This document shows, piece by piece, positions 11,209-23,765 of a stretch of DNA of 64,000 bases; the first letter of the stretch is position 1, and every line of letters begins with the position of its first letter. Source of the stretch: Raphanus sativus (taxonomy: Eukaryota; Streptophyta; Magnoliopsida; Brassicales; Brassicaceae); the NCBI RefSeq assembly GCF_000801105.2, contig NC_079514.1, forward strand, positions 5,642,001 to 5,706,000, in the 5' to 3' direction. Below the pieces are notes generated by a model. That model worked only from the letters and a program-made list of their open reading frames with translations. It searched no databases and was not told the DNA's origin. The translations under genes were made by a program, and so were the position numbers.

Positions 11209-14138
11209 CTAGGTAGTAACCCGCGGTACACCGCGGGGTAAAATAATTGGTTAGATTTATGAGTGTTCAATCTGGATATCGGTTCGGTTTAGATTTGATT
11301 TTTTGGTTTTTCGGTTGGTAAAATATAACTACCATTCTAAATTCATATTTACTTTGGTTCGGTTCGGTTTATATACCGTCGGGTGCCGGTTTATTTGGTT
11401 TTATACCAAAATCCCTTATTAATTAATTTGGGATTCTATTATATGAATTTTAGAGTCATGTTGTCAAAACAATCATTTATTAAAAAATATTATATGTTCA
11501 AATGAAAGAACAAAAAAATTAAAACGCTTCTACTATCAAATAAAATAATCAAATCTAGAATTAAAATTAAAACTCGAAATTTAAGAGAAAAAAAACAAAA
11601 CAAAACAGAAGCATGAAAAATATGTTTTTTTCTATTCTTCCATATTTAGTGTTCATCAAAGTCAGTGTTTTAAAAGAGAAACAATTTTACCATATTAAAT
11701 AGCCCTAGTTAGATTATTTGTCTGTAGTGTACTAAGGAGTTTGTGTAAGGTTGTGCAACCGGTTTCGTCAGTTTCATTAAGTTTTCGATTAATAAAGTTA
11801 GGTCCCATATTAAAACTAAGTCTATTTTTAAAAAATTGGTTTGTACCTATAAAAATAAATCCTTATTAGATTATGTTGGAGATATTATGTAACTATATTA
11901 TATAATACAGTAACAAAATCAGATAACAATTTCGTAAAACTGATCAAAAAAAAAACTTCGTAGAACTTTGGGATTATAATACCTTAGTAGATACCAATTC
12001 TTTTTTTAGCACGCATTAATCTTATCACTTAGCAATAGATAATAAAACCGTATGACTAACGTTTTTTAAACACCAACGATCATATATAAGATATTAGATC
12101 ATGTTCATAATATAAGAGCATCCTCATTGGTTGGGTCTCTAAATTTGAGCTTTGCACCTTATTATATTAATACTTTTACATAATTTTCTTTTACGATTAA
12201 TTTTATCATGTTATCAGTGCGCTTGCTCTAAAGAAACTTACACGGTAATCGACTAACACCTATTCAATAGTCTCACCACCTTGTGTAGGGTATTGCTTCC
12301 ATAGGCGAATGATCTTCACCTAAATTCTTCACATAGATTTGAAAGATTTCAGTTCGGAAACTTGGTTAAAATTTGCTGCAATCGATTTCTGTGATAGATA
12401 TGTTCGGGTGTAATGTTTTGTGATGTAGACTATGAGAGGCGCATGTTATATATATAGAGTTCTTAAAACATTAGGTTAGAAAATTGTACATTTGTTAATT
12501 AGGAAAGACAATATTAGTTACATATCTAAAATAAGTAAAATATGATATGAAAAACAAATCTACATTGAATTTGGATATATTATATATTTATTACATATTG
12601 ACAGACTTGTCAATCAAGCATTAACATTAAGAGAGTACTATATGTAGATGTGAATTCAGAAACATTCCCGATCTTATATGACATTTCCATATATGGCTGT
12701 ATAGCTTTAAACATGTTTTGCCTCTGCATACATTGCTACAAAAGCAATGTTACTTTAGAAGTCTGGAAGTTCAGTAATGGGTAATTAAGATTAAAATGGT
12801 GGGTTTTTACATACACTCTAAAAGTATATTTAATAGCTATATAACTATATAACTTAAAATTACTCGTAACGTATATTAGGTGATATGTATATATGACTAA
12901 TGATGTATAGTCTTATATGTACGTTAATATCTTCCATGTATTTTACGTGATACAAAACATGAAATCGTAGCACACAAACTGTACTTCCATTGAAACCTTT
13001 TAAGCAAATGTCATACTCTGTAAATACACCACTATCACAAATATAAAGAACTTCTCCGTTCAAATGTGTGTGTGAGAGTTTCCGTAAAGAATACTTGTTG
13101 TTATACTCGAATCTCTCAAATGGTATTTGATGTAAAGGCTCAGTTGGATTCTGGAGTTAGGAGATCTTTCCAGGAGCTAAGAGATCTTTCTAGCTAAGTA
13201 ACCATTTGATGTTTCAATCCATGGGATGGAGCTGAGAGAGAAGAAGATTTGAAGGCTGTCGTAAGGCTTGTGCAAGGATTCAAAATCATTATCTTGGATG
13301 ATTTCCTCTAAAGTGTTCGGCTTCCATAGCTTCAGTGTCGTAGACAACATCCATATCTTACTAAGTAATCATTAGCCCATTATTTACATTAAGGTGGCTT
13401 TACCCTCTCATGAGCTAGCTTTCCATACCATACGGCTTTAGCCAAGACTCTCCGCGTGACTGAAACTTTAAAGCTAACCACTGTGTCTCATTGTTTCAGG
13501 TTCATCATTGCGAGCGATCAAGGGGGCAAGAGTGGCCTGATTGGTTGCCTCACCTCAAAGATAGTGTAGTTGGACTCATTGATAAAACTCTAAGAGACAG
13601 CCATGAACATAGCTTAAGAGAATGAGATAAAGCGAAGATGGCCACATTATGTTGCTTATATTGCTTGTTCGGGAAGACTACGTACTACCCTAACCACATA
13701 TACTTTACAGTTAACACCAATCGTCAAAATATATACTACCTCTTCGGGCAGAAACAGAACCGAGCACGACTCATTAATCTCGGTGAAGATTTTCAACGTC
13801 CTCTTTCCGCAATGAAAAGAAGTTCTCAAGAACGTGAAGTTAGTTTGGTACGATCTTTATCTCCTTGCTGAGATGGGGATTCAAACTATATGTTGTTATT
13901 GTGGTTGTTTCTTTGCGTTTAACGTAAAAGCTGTGAAAAAGAGAAACTGTTCGAGCATGAAAAAATCGTTAAATTTCTTGTCATTAAAGCAAATAAGGAA
14001 AGAAAGCAAAGCATTCAATGATCCGTTTCTTTTAAAATCGCTCACAGAGTGACACGTGGAATGAAATTTTCTCATGTATTTTCACGAAAATCGTTTAAAG
14101 AAAGTCTTAAAAATGCTTCTTCTTTAATATATAGGGGA
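11209..14138 (-). mobile_element. complete non-autonomous Helitron, 2.93 kb
   Basis: Read on the minus strand, the 5' end is A|TCCCCTATATATTAAAG (at 14138). The 3' end is a GC-rich hairpin (cccgcgg-taca-ccgcggg, 11220-11237), then seven bases, then CTAG at 11212-11209. The flanking bases are A (11208) and T (14139), the AT insertion site expected of Helitrons. No Rep or helicase frame is inside. The segment 13140-13640 has exon-like GC content and a good acceptor (tgtttcag at about 13500), so it may be a captured gene fragment of unknown origin. The terminus proximal to the LTP gene is the 3' end. The internal 3' region is homologous to 17880-18300. Confidence 0.85.
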
Positions 14139-14254
14139 TAAACACAACATTCATCAAATAAATCAGAATGGCTTGCATAGAGAAAAATTCTGACCATTTA
14201 ATAATTCCAGGTGGGCGTTGTCTTCCAGACGTGAGAATCACTTACAAGTTACAA

Positions 14255-14322
14255 CCATGATATCTTATGATATCTTATGATGAGCCGGTTATCATGATAT
14301 CTTATGATGAGCCGGTTATCAT
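14255..14322. repeat. short tandem repeat
   Basis: A 27-bp unit (atatcttatgatgagccggttatcatg) occurs twice in direct succession, with a partial extra atatcttatg in front. It lies just outside the right border of the Helitron ending at 14138. Confidence 0.75.
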
Positions 14323-14422
14323 CCCTTCAAGGGTGTAAATGTTGCGATTAGAACAGATTATATATGGTTTTCATTTTACAAAGCCATGGAGTGTTACTTG
14401 TTCAACTAGGCCTATCCAGCAT

Positions 14423-15101
14423 CTAGGGGTGGACAAAAAATCCGAACCCGGAGCATAATATAATCCAAAAATAGTACCGGATCCGAACCAAAATTAGTTA
14501 AATATCCGAACGAATTCAAAATTTTGATATCTAAAAACCTAAACCTAACCCGTTCCAAATTGAAATATTTCGGGTACCCGAATAGATCCGAATCAGATTT
14601 ATATATTTGAATATATTAGATATTTTTAGATGTAATATCCAAAAAAATTATTGAGATATTTTAAAATTGTCTAAAATATTTAAAAATATATAAAAATATT
14701 CAAAATAAATATCTAAAATAATTAAACAATATTCAAAATACCAAAAGACTGGAAATATATATTGATTCTCCATCCATATATTCAAACCATATAATATAAG
14801 ATATTTAATATCATAATTACATAACCTATAATAAATATCACAACATTTCAAACTCAAAACAAACATTCGGGTGCGCGAATAAAAGTCTAGTTATTTTTAT
14901 TTTTAGATTCTGAAAAATTTAAATTATATATGAATTTTAAAATTGTAAAAATAAGTTAAACGGTTTATCCAAACCTAAACAAAATCTGTAAAAATCCGAA
15001 CCGAACCCGAACCAAAATTTCTAAATACTCAAATAGAGCTAAACTCTTTAATCCCGAAAACCTGAGATCCGAATCCGAATAGATGCTCAAACACCCACCT
15101 A
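14423..15101. mobile_element. hAT-like non-autonomous element
   Basis: The ends are taggggtgg on the left and cacccaccta on the right (inverted). The flanking octamers ccagcatc and ccggcatc match at seven of eight positions, as expected for an 8-bp target duplication. The interior is AT-rich with many repeats of the phrase ccgaacc on the left and its relatives on the right, and has no coding capacity. Closely related sequence recurs at about 17400-17877 and 20378-20560. Confidence 0.55.
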
Positions 15102-15704
15102 CCGGCATCTCCAAATGACAAAATTAAAACTCTCTAAGTTCAGTTTCTTCTTATCCCAACTTCTGATTGATACTCGAAAGAGTGCGAACTGTGGAGCCTA
15201 TTTTAAATAAATAATTTATGTTAGTTTTGGTTCATATTAGGTTTTATAGACAATACCACTAGTTTGAAACAATTTCTAAATTTCAATCGATTTGTGTACT
15301 TGTGCTGTTGTTTGGATATTTTGGGTTTGATTTCTAGATTGATTGAGGTCTTCCTTCCGTTTCAGTATGTTAAACCAGATTTTGCATTTAACTGCGGCTG
15401 ACGATCAATGGGCCCCATAAATGGCTTTAGCTGAGAAACATTTACCAAGCCCGTGAACGTAGAACTCTGATAGAATTCCTTCTAACTGTTTGTATCCAAT
15501 TAATTATTAACTTTTTTAGGCCCACCAGCGTAAGAGAATTTTAAAAACATTAGAAACTGAATAATGATCAAGTGTTAAACATCATAGCTTGAACTTGGAA
15601 GTTGATTTGAATTAATCATCTTATAAACGTGTCGTACAAATAAAACTTACTAAAGTTAGGTCTATTTTTTGTATATTTTAAGAACTCGTTGAAACAGTTT
15701 GTTA

Positions 15705-15957
15705 GAGCATCTTTAACCCAACACTCCACTAGGGATGCTTATTTTTTTAATTTTTTTTTTTAAAATTTTTTTATCTAACTTGAAAAAAAAAATAGAAAAG
15801 AACCAGTCGTGGGCCGCCAAGTGTCGGTGGGGCCCGCGAACAGGTGAAGCCACACAAAAACCAGACGCTTAATTAAGCAGCGAGATGCATAGGTTTAAGC
15901 GTTTTGGTGGGCCACCAAGGGCTAAGCACCCCTTTTTCTCTTGCGTTAATGCTGTCC
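15705..15957. mobile_element. PIF/Harbinger-like MITE
   Basis: The left end gagcatctttaacccaac and the inverted right end ggacagcattaacgc resemble the common GRGCATC...TTAAC termini, flanked by TTA at 15702-15704 and 15958-15960. The interior is a poly-T tract followed by a GC-rich segment (gggccgccaagtgtcgg). Similarity of the two termini is only partial, so the class assignment is tentative. Confidence 0.45.
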
Positions 15958-16235
15958 TTATGAACTAATTTGACGTTTACACGGTTTCAAACGCTAAAAA
16001 TTAGGGCAGCTCACAATCTTCAACAACGATGTATATTTTAATAGAGTATTTGCAGTGTATATACAAGAATAATAGCTAATTTGCAACATAAGTGAGCCTA
16101 GGCTTTTAGTACTGTACATATTTTATTAATACCTTAATACCCCCATGACATAAATAATCTCTTACCCAATTTTTGAAACCCAAAGAATCACCATACCATA
16201 TATGTATATATATCGATTCTCTTTCTCTTTCTTTT

Positions 16236-16490
16236 TCTAGGTTTAGATTTGGGATTTAGATTTGAATTTAAAATTTAGAGTTTAAAATTAGATTTAAATT
16301 TAAAGTTTACTTAAATTAAAGTTTAGAATTTATGATTTTGGTTTGGGTTTAGGGTTTAGAATTTATGATTTGGGTTTAGGGTTTATATTTGGGTTTGAAT
16401 TTAGGGTTTAGGGTTTAGAATTTATGGTTTGGGTTTAGGGTTTAGGGTTTAGAATTTATGATTTGGGTTTAGAGTTTAGGAGTTTGTAAT
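16236..16490 (+). repeat. interstitial telomere-like repeat tract
   Basis: Irregular repeats of the plant telomere word TTTAGGG mixed with diverged units (gggtttagggtttagaatttatgattt). The units are not in a clean 7-bp register, so this is a degenerate interstitial tract rather than a telomere. Confidence 0.7.
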
Positions 16491-17877
16491 TTTTATTTTT
16501 ATTAGATTCTTCAAGATGTGGAGAGGCTTATGATGGTGGAACAAATATTTTCAGAGTTACGACGGTGGAACAAATATTTTCAGTTTTGTGGATGAAAAAA
16601 AATAAAGGAGTCATGATTATGTTAGAAAGAAAGAGAATGCAAAAATACGATTTTAGATAATTATGGAGTATTATGTGGGTTTCTTTATCCCCTATATATT
16701 ATTTGAGAAATATTTTGGAAATTAGAACCTTAGTTTTGTATTAATTAAAAAAAGCCCCTATCCTACGTGTCATTCAATTAGAATGTTAATTAATCCTATG
16801 TGGCATCATTACATTGAAATTGAAAAAACAAAGAGGTCCAATCGATTTTTGTTTCTCCCTAGAATCAATCAATACAAAACTATATGATATAATATATATA
16901 ATGTCGATGAGAGTAACAATTACATAAATGAGAGTTAACTTAACGGAGAAAAATATTTACTTTCCTTAAATAAAAGCTACGGAATTACCTAATATGATTA
17001 ACATATATATGACAATTAGTGGTTATGAATAATAAATATTTGATAACATTTTTTGTATTTTAGTTTTTTGTTTGATTTTATATTATTAAAAGATATTAAA
17101 CAATCACATTAACCATATAATAAAAAAAATTAGATTTTTTCTTATATGTTATATTTTGAATTTTTTAAAATGACTATAAATTAATATTAAATATAATACC
17201 GGATTTTAAATTTTATATCCGACTGTACACAAAATTTAGGTATATACTTTGAAATAAATTACAGTGTCTTAAACCCTTTTTACATTTTTTTACAGTATCT
17301 TATATATATATATATATATAATTCGTATGAAATAAATGCATTTTATATGTAAATACATATACGTATGTAGGGCTAAAAAAAAATCTTAATAAAAAAAAAC
17401 AAACCGAACCCAACCAAAGATAATATTAATTCTGAACCGGAATTGATTAAATATCCAAACAAGTTATAAATTTTGGTATTTAGAAAACCGAAACCGATAT
17501 GAACTGAAATATTTTGGGTAACCGAAATATCTGAAATATGTTTATATACCTAAATATATTAATTATTTTATATTTAATGTATACTAAAACATCCAAAATA
17601 GATAAGATACTTTTAAGTTGTCCAACATACTTAAAAATATATACAAATGGTCAAAAATAAATGTGCGCTAAAAAGTATACTCAAAACACCAAAAATACTT
17701 ACAATATCTATTTATTCTCTATCCAAATATTCAAACCGAACCAATATATATACTAAGTTTAGGTATTATGACATATGTTATTCAAGTTTATATGTAATTT
17801 TATTTTGTTTATAGATTTTTAGAAATTTAATGTATTAAATGAATTTTAATTTTTTTAAAATAATTTAAATTATGATA

Positions 17878-18595
17878 AGATCCGCGCCTTGCGCAGGATG
17901 AAGTTGTTATTTTTATTATGTTTTGAAGAATGAAACAATAGTTCGATTTTATTTGGATTAGGGGTGTTCAATTCGAATATCGGGTTGGTTTCGGTTTGGT
18001 TTGGTTTTTTCGGTATGTCGGTTTGTAAAGTATAACTAATATTCTAAATTCATATTTACTTCTTTTCGATTTGGTTTATATACCGTCGTTTGCATTTTAT
18101 TCGGTTTTGATACCAAAAAAAAAAATTATTTAATTTGAGATCATATTATATATTATACGAATTTTGGAGTCATGGTGTCAAAAAGTCATTTATTAAAAAA
18201 ATATTATATATTTAAATAAAATAATAAAAAACAAAAAATGCTTCTATCATCTAATAAAATTATCAAATCTAAAATTAATATCAAAGCTCTAAATTTAAAA
18301 AATAAAAATAAAGAACAGAAGCATGAAAGAAAGTTTTTATTATTCTTCCATATTAGTGTTCATCAAATTAATATGTCTTCAATTGAACACAACTTTGTTT
18401 GTTTAAAGATAAAAAAAGTTGTAAAGAATTTTACTGATTGTTATCCATCAAATTTATAATCTTTACTTCAACTTATAGTTACTGTTAAAATAAAGCAAAA
18501 AGATAAAAAAAAATAAGAAAATAAGAAGCCTCAGTTGTAGTAAATTGTTACTTAATTATAGTTCAAGTGATTCAAGTGATTTAATATATAGGGGA
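17878..18595 (-). mobile_element. nested Helitron fragment related to the 11209-14138 element
   Basis: From the hairpin at 17882 to about 18300 the sequence aligns with the 3' region of the 11209-14138 element (shared words ggtgttcaat, tttatataccgtcg, agtcat.gtgtcaaaa). The minus-strand 5' terminus at 18595 has the same first 16 bases as that element. The 3' terminal CTRR is missing or mutated, so it is probably a decayed copy. Confidence 0.55.
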
Positions 18596-18899
18596 TATGT
18601 TGGCTGAACATTTGTAATTGTAATTGTGGACCGAAATCTATTTTTGAATTTATGATGAGTTTGATCGATTTGGGCTTAAATTTTTTACACACTATTTATA
18701 TCTATAAAAACTGTAATGTTTTCAATGGGCCGATTTTATTCCAAAAACAGGTTCTACAATTTTTTTTTAACTTTCACATCATTGAGAACCATTTTAATGA
18801 TTTTAGAATCAACACCTTATTATTTCCAAAATCGAATTACTTTAACTTTAGTCTTTCACATAGTTTTGAAAGGTTTCAACAGGACGACTAAATTGATGC

Positions 18900-20377
18900 A
18901 ACCAATTTTGTTGCTTTAAATATATATATATATATATATTATTTAATTCAAATATTTATTAAATAAAAATTCATATTAATACAATTTTATGATCATTTGT
19001 ATCTTATTATAACAAAACTAATTAGGCTATTGATCACAAAATTTTTAAGTGGGATCTTCAAATTTCTAATAATTTATAGACGTTTTCAAAAATTTAAAAT
19101 ATAACATATAAGAAAAATCTAAATGTTTTTATTATATAGTTAATGTGATTGTTTAATATCTTTGATAATATAAAATAAATAAAAAGGAACTAAGATACAA
19201 AAATTGCTATCAAATATTTATTATTCATAATCATTAATTTTCATATATACCCTAATCATATTAGGTAAATTCGTAGCTTTTATTTAAGGAAATTTATTTA
19301 ATTTGAATATTTATTTAATAAAAGTTCATATTAATACAATTTATGATCATTTGTATCTTATTATAACAAAACAAATTAAGCTATTGATCACAAAATTTTC
19401 AAAGTGGGATCTTCAAATTTCTAATAATTTATAGACGTTTTCAAAATTTTAAAATATAACATATAAGAAAAAATCTAAATGTTTTTATTATATAGTTAAT
19501 GTGATTGTTTAATATCTTTAATAATATAAAATGAATAAAAAAGGAACTAAGATAAAAAAATTTATCAAATATTTATTATTCATAATAATTAATTTTCATA
19601 TATACGTTAATCATATTAAGTAATTTCGTAACTTTTATTTAAGGAAAGTGCGAGATTGTTTTTTGTACATTATTTCATCAATTCAATAGTTAGTTTAATA
19701 AAAAGTGTAATATAAGTTAAGATGGACCAACATATTTTTCTAAGGATAGTATATTTTATATAGTTATTTATTAAATGAGACTTCATAATCATTTGGTTCT
19801 ATGATCAGCGCTTATATAATAAGTTTATAATTTATAAATGTTCTTGAAAATTCATTGAAAGTATTTTTATTATATATATATTTGTTTTATTATTAAATGA
19901 TATTTTTTATTCATATGATTTTAAAATCATGTGTATCTTTTTATAACAAAAATGTTAAACCATTGTTCATTATAACATAATAATTTTAATATTTTTAATC
20001 ATTTAATGTCATTTTTTCAATTCAATATATAACATATACGAAAAATCCAAATTTAAATTTTGTATCTAATTTGATTGTTTAATTTATTTTAATAATATAA
20101 ATTAAACAAAAATGATTGAAGATATATAATTTGTTATCAAATCTTTATTATTAAAATCATTAATTGTCTTCATTTATGGTAATTCTTTAGATTTTATTTA
20201 AAGAAAGAAAATAAATAAATCAAATTAGACCATTCACTTTTTCAATTTCAATGTAATCATGACACGTATGATTAAATAACATCTTAATTGAGTGACATAT
20301 AGGATAGGGGTTTATTTTAATTACTAACAATTTGAGGATCTAATTTTCGAAATGTTCCTCCTTCAATACATAGGGGA
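18900..20377 (-). repeat. Helitron 5' region with internal tandem duplications
   Basis: A unit of about 365 bp at 18940-19300 is repeated almost exactly at 19305-19660 (shared words atgatcatttgtatcttattataac and agtgggatcttcaaatttc). A third, more diverged copy follows at about 19730-20200. The block ends at the minus-strand Helitron 5' end at 20377. The reverse complement of this unit occurs at about 16870-17200 inside the plus-strand 5' region of the composite. Confidence 0.7.
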
Positions 20378-20597
20378 TGGATTATCCGAACACATATCGA
20401 ATCTTCAAAGATCCAAACCAAATCTGAATCGAAATTTATAAATACTGAATACAGATGAAATTTTTGATCCCAAAAACTTGAAAACCGAATATATCTGAAT
20501 CAAATTCGAATGAAACCCGAACAACCATTCCTATATGTATGTAACATATAACTTTATAAAATACTTCACTCCGCGCAAGGCGCGGATCGTCACCTAG

Positions 20598-20913
20598 TAA
20601 TTCAAGTATTAAGTGATCAAAAAAATAATTATGGAGTAAGTAGAAGGACACCATAGTAATTGACACAGACAAACCCTACAAAGCCCACTGCATGACCTAC
20701 TCCTTTCCATCGCTGCAAATTTCCAAACTATTTTAGTATATGTAGCTAATTGACTCATTTTAATAAACATAAGATTTGACAACAACGTCGGGTAAGTAAC
20801 CTCCCTAAAATAAACGAGGGGCTTATTTAATTGGGTGTTGTATATTATATATAGAGCGATTAAGAGATTTCAGCCGTTTTGAAATAATCAAATGCTAATG
20901 CATTTAATAATAA
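20598..20913. other. spacer between two Helitrons
   Basis: Three hundred bases of AT-rich host or older repeat sequence between the 3' end at 20597 and the 3' end of the large Helitron at 20914. No gene or repeat boundary was recognised. Confidence 0.5.
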
Positions 20914-20923
20914 CTAGTTTTTG

Positions 20924-20943
20924 ACCCGCGCGCCCGCGCGGGT
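20924..20943 (-). other. Helitron 3' terminal hairpin
   Basis: A perfect 8-bp GC-rich stem with a 4-nt loop, six bases from the CTAG terminus. In this superfamily the hairpin acts as the rolling-circle termination signal. Confidence 0.85.
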
Positions 20944-23765
20944 GTATATTTTTTAATTAATATATGTTAAACATAAAATTTAAACTTTCATATTTTTTTA
21001 ATTTTTATATGTATTTTATTTTGTTTGTTCAGTGTGTTATTATAAAATATAATGTTAGAAAGATTTTAATTTTTTTAGTATGAAATATTATTGTGTTATT
21101 TTATTCAAATATATTAAAACTTGGTTATGTAAAGTATAATTTAAACATTTAATTATAGGATTTTTAAATAATATAACATAATGAAAATGTACCAAAACTT
21201 AAAAAAATAGAGATTTGTAAATTTTTAAGAAGCCCAACATTTTAAATTGGGCCATTTTGTTACTGTTTTGAACAATTATCAAAAATTTTAGCCCACACAA
21301 TTTTTTTTCCGGGAAAACAACAGACATATTGAACAAAAAACATTTACATCGAGATTAACCACTTTTTTTTATGTCGGTCTCTCTCTCTTCTCTCTCGATC
21401 TGTCTCTCTTGTCTCTCGATCTTTCTGTCGAAGATTTTAACCGAAGAACAAAAATCGTTTGAAGAATCAATATTTATGAAAGCATTCACTTATCGATCAA
21501 CCGGGTCAATCTTTGTACTTTATCTAAGGTAATTTACCTCTTTTTTTTAAATCAGATGAAACGATTTTATTTTTAACATTAGCCCTAACCATCAGTTTAA
21601 TCGCTTCTTCTTATCTCGACAGATCAGTTATCTCCATGAGTAGATCGACTTCAGGTTTCGTCTTAGGAATTAGAAAAGTCTAAAACACACGAGTTTGAAA
21701 GAAGGGTTCAGCCTAGATGAAGACAGCAAAATCAACCTTGGTGCATGGTGGGTCTTTGATTGTGTCAGAGAAAGAGAGTATGGAAGATGTCGGTGGATAT
21801 GCAGATGGAGCTAGAAATATCTTGTTTTCGAAAAGGTTGAGCTTCTGGTTCAGGTAAAGACCTCAACTTTGTTTGGTCTCTGTTCTGGAAATTGTATCTT
21901 AGACTCTTTATTCTATATTAGTTGTTCATCATATACAATAAAGGTTGAGCTTCGTACTTTATGTTATTTTTAAGGTTGAAACTTGATGTTAGCTTGGTCA
22001 CTTCCATGCGTTAATCACCACCACGGCCTTCAACACCGCCATCTCCCATCCGTCAGCCATCTCCACCATTTTTCCGTCCGACTCATCTCCTCCTCGTCAT
22101 CACCGTTCCTCTCCACCTCGTATCCTCCGGCCACAATATATTTCTCTCTGGAAATCGCAAGTTTATCTTCAAGAAAGCTCTTCGATTTCTGAGGTTTGAG
22201 ATTTTTGTTTTGGAACCATATCTTTGAGCATGGACTATTTATTCTATATTTGTTGTTCATAGGATAATAATGTGTTACTGAAAACTGTAGTTGTCAGTTG
22301 TTGTACAGAGAAGAATTCTCAAAGATTTTGAAAGGAGAAGACGAACGGAGAACAAACAAATGTGACGTCTCCATATTCAGTATATACATAGAAAGGTACC
22401 TTTATTTTATATTCTGTGTTCTGATTTTATTTATAAAAATGGTGTAAGGGATTCATACGAAGAGCTTTCTGTCGGATAGGTATAGCTTGGACATCTCGGA
22501 CAGAGTCATGGTGAAGAAAGGTGTCGGTGCATGGTCGATCACAACATCAAGTTTCATAGATGATGCATGGTTGGTCTTAGTACTTGCTATGGAAGATGTC
22601 GGTGGATATGTAGATGGAGCTAGAAAGATCTTCTTTTGGAAAAGGTTAAGCTTCTGGTTCAGGTAAAAACCAAAACTTTGTTCGTTTTATGTTCTGGAAA
22701 TTGGGTATTAGACGACAATTTTTATACTTTAGGTTATTTTTAAGGTTCATACTTGATGTTAGCTTCTGAGGTTTCAGATTGTTGATTTGGAACCATATCT
22801 TTGAGAATTGCCTATTTATTCTATCTTAGTTGTGTTATAGTCTTTGTTCTGATTTTATTTTTTAAAATGGTGTAAGGGATTCATACGAAGAGCTTTTTAT
22901 CGGATAGGTATAGCTTCGAGAACTCGGACAGAGCCATGGTGAAGGAGTCAGAAGGACCGGGAGAAAGTCATAAATAGAACATCTCTGAGAGAGTCATGGT
23001 GAAGGAGACAGAGGGATGAGATATAACAAAGGGAAGGCACACTAATCATTTAGTTAACATAAGTAGGAAAATTAGATCTTCATTTAGCAGAATCAACATA
23101 TGCTGATATTGTCAGTTTATTGATTTTGTGCAATGATATTAGAGATGGAGAGAAGCAGGTACCAGCTATGAAGAAGCAAAAGAAGACTTCAATGCTTAGA
23201 GGACAACACAGTTACAATACGGTTAGTACTTACTGATCTAATCTAGCTATATGCGTAAGTTGAAAAGGATTATACAGTATACAATAAGTTTTTAGACTAA
23301 GGTACCCTGGTTTAGATTAGGGAAAATTGATTTAAGATGATTGTGGCTTTTTTTTAGTTTAGATCATCTGGAAAAAATGGCTAAGCGATTTCAATGTTAT
23401 ATAACTGTGGCTTTATTTCAATGTTGTTTTAAATGACCACATAGAATCCACACAGAATTCATGCGTTTGTGTGAATGAAAATCCCCCTCCCTCTTATTGA
23501 AATGAAATACTTGGTCTATAAAAAAGTACATTGTTTTTATACGAAAAAATAAGTTTGGGAACCAGCAAGCATTCATCCAACATAGATAACCAACGTACGG
23601 CTGAAACCTGCATAGATCAAAAATCAAAAATCATTAAAAGTATTATTATATAGTTCCTTACAAAAGAAAATGCAGAAAAGTACATTTTTTTGAAAATGAA
23701 CACGTCAAAACATATACTGAAAAGACATCAAACTTAGAAATATACGTACTGTCTTACCTCATATG
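20944..23765. repeat. Helitron 3' non-coding region with diverged duplications
   Basis: A block starting ggaagatgtcggtggatatg at about 21783 recurs at about 22590. A block starting gtgtaagggattcatacgaa at about 22442 recurs at about 22867. Both are roughly 85-90 percent identical over 75-110 bp. Several segments end in cag|gta-like junctions (for example cttctggttcaggtaa), which suggests exon-derived material. I could not read a protein out of it. Frames at 21983-22260 are overlapping opposite-strand frames without a family signature. Confidence 0.6.

Larger units (their letters stand above)
16688..20597 (+). mobile_element. composite Helitron with nested minus-strand elements
   Basis: The plus-strand 5' end is A|TCCCCTATATATTATTTGAG at 16688. 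The plus-strand 3' end is the hairpin ccgcgc-aag-gcgcgg (20572-20586) followed by CTAG at 20594-20597 and then T. The span is not one simple element. The outer sequence breaks near 17877 and resumes at 20378. The DNA between contains two minus-strand 5' ends: A|TCCCCTATATATTAAATC at 18595 and A|TCCCCTATGTATTGAAGG at 20377. A minus-strand hairpin at 17882-17897 lacks the CTRR tetranucleotide. The order of nesting is inferred and not fully resolved. No transposase frame is inside. Confidence 0.6.

Noticed and set aside
13638..14052. Two overlapping plus-strand frames as a gene
   Set aside because: No domain, no splice support, inside a non-autonomous Helitron; at most part of a captured fragment.
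16236..16490. True telomere or centromere array
   Set aside because: The units are irregular and diverged and the tract is only about 250 bp.
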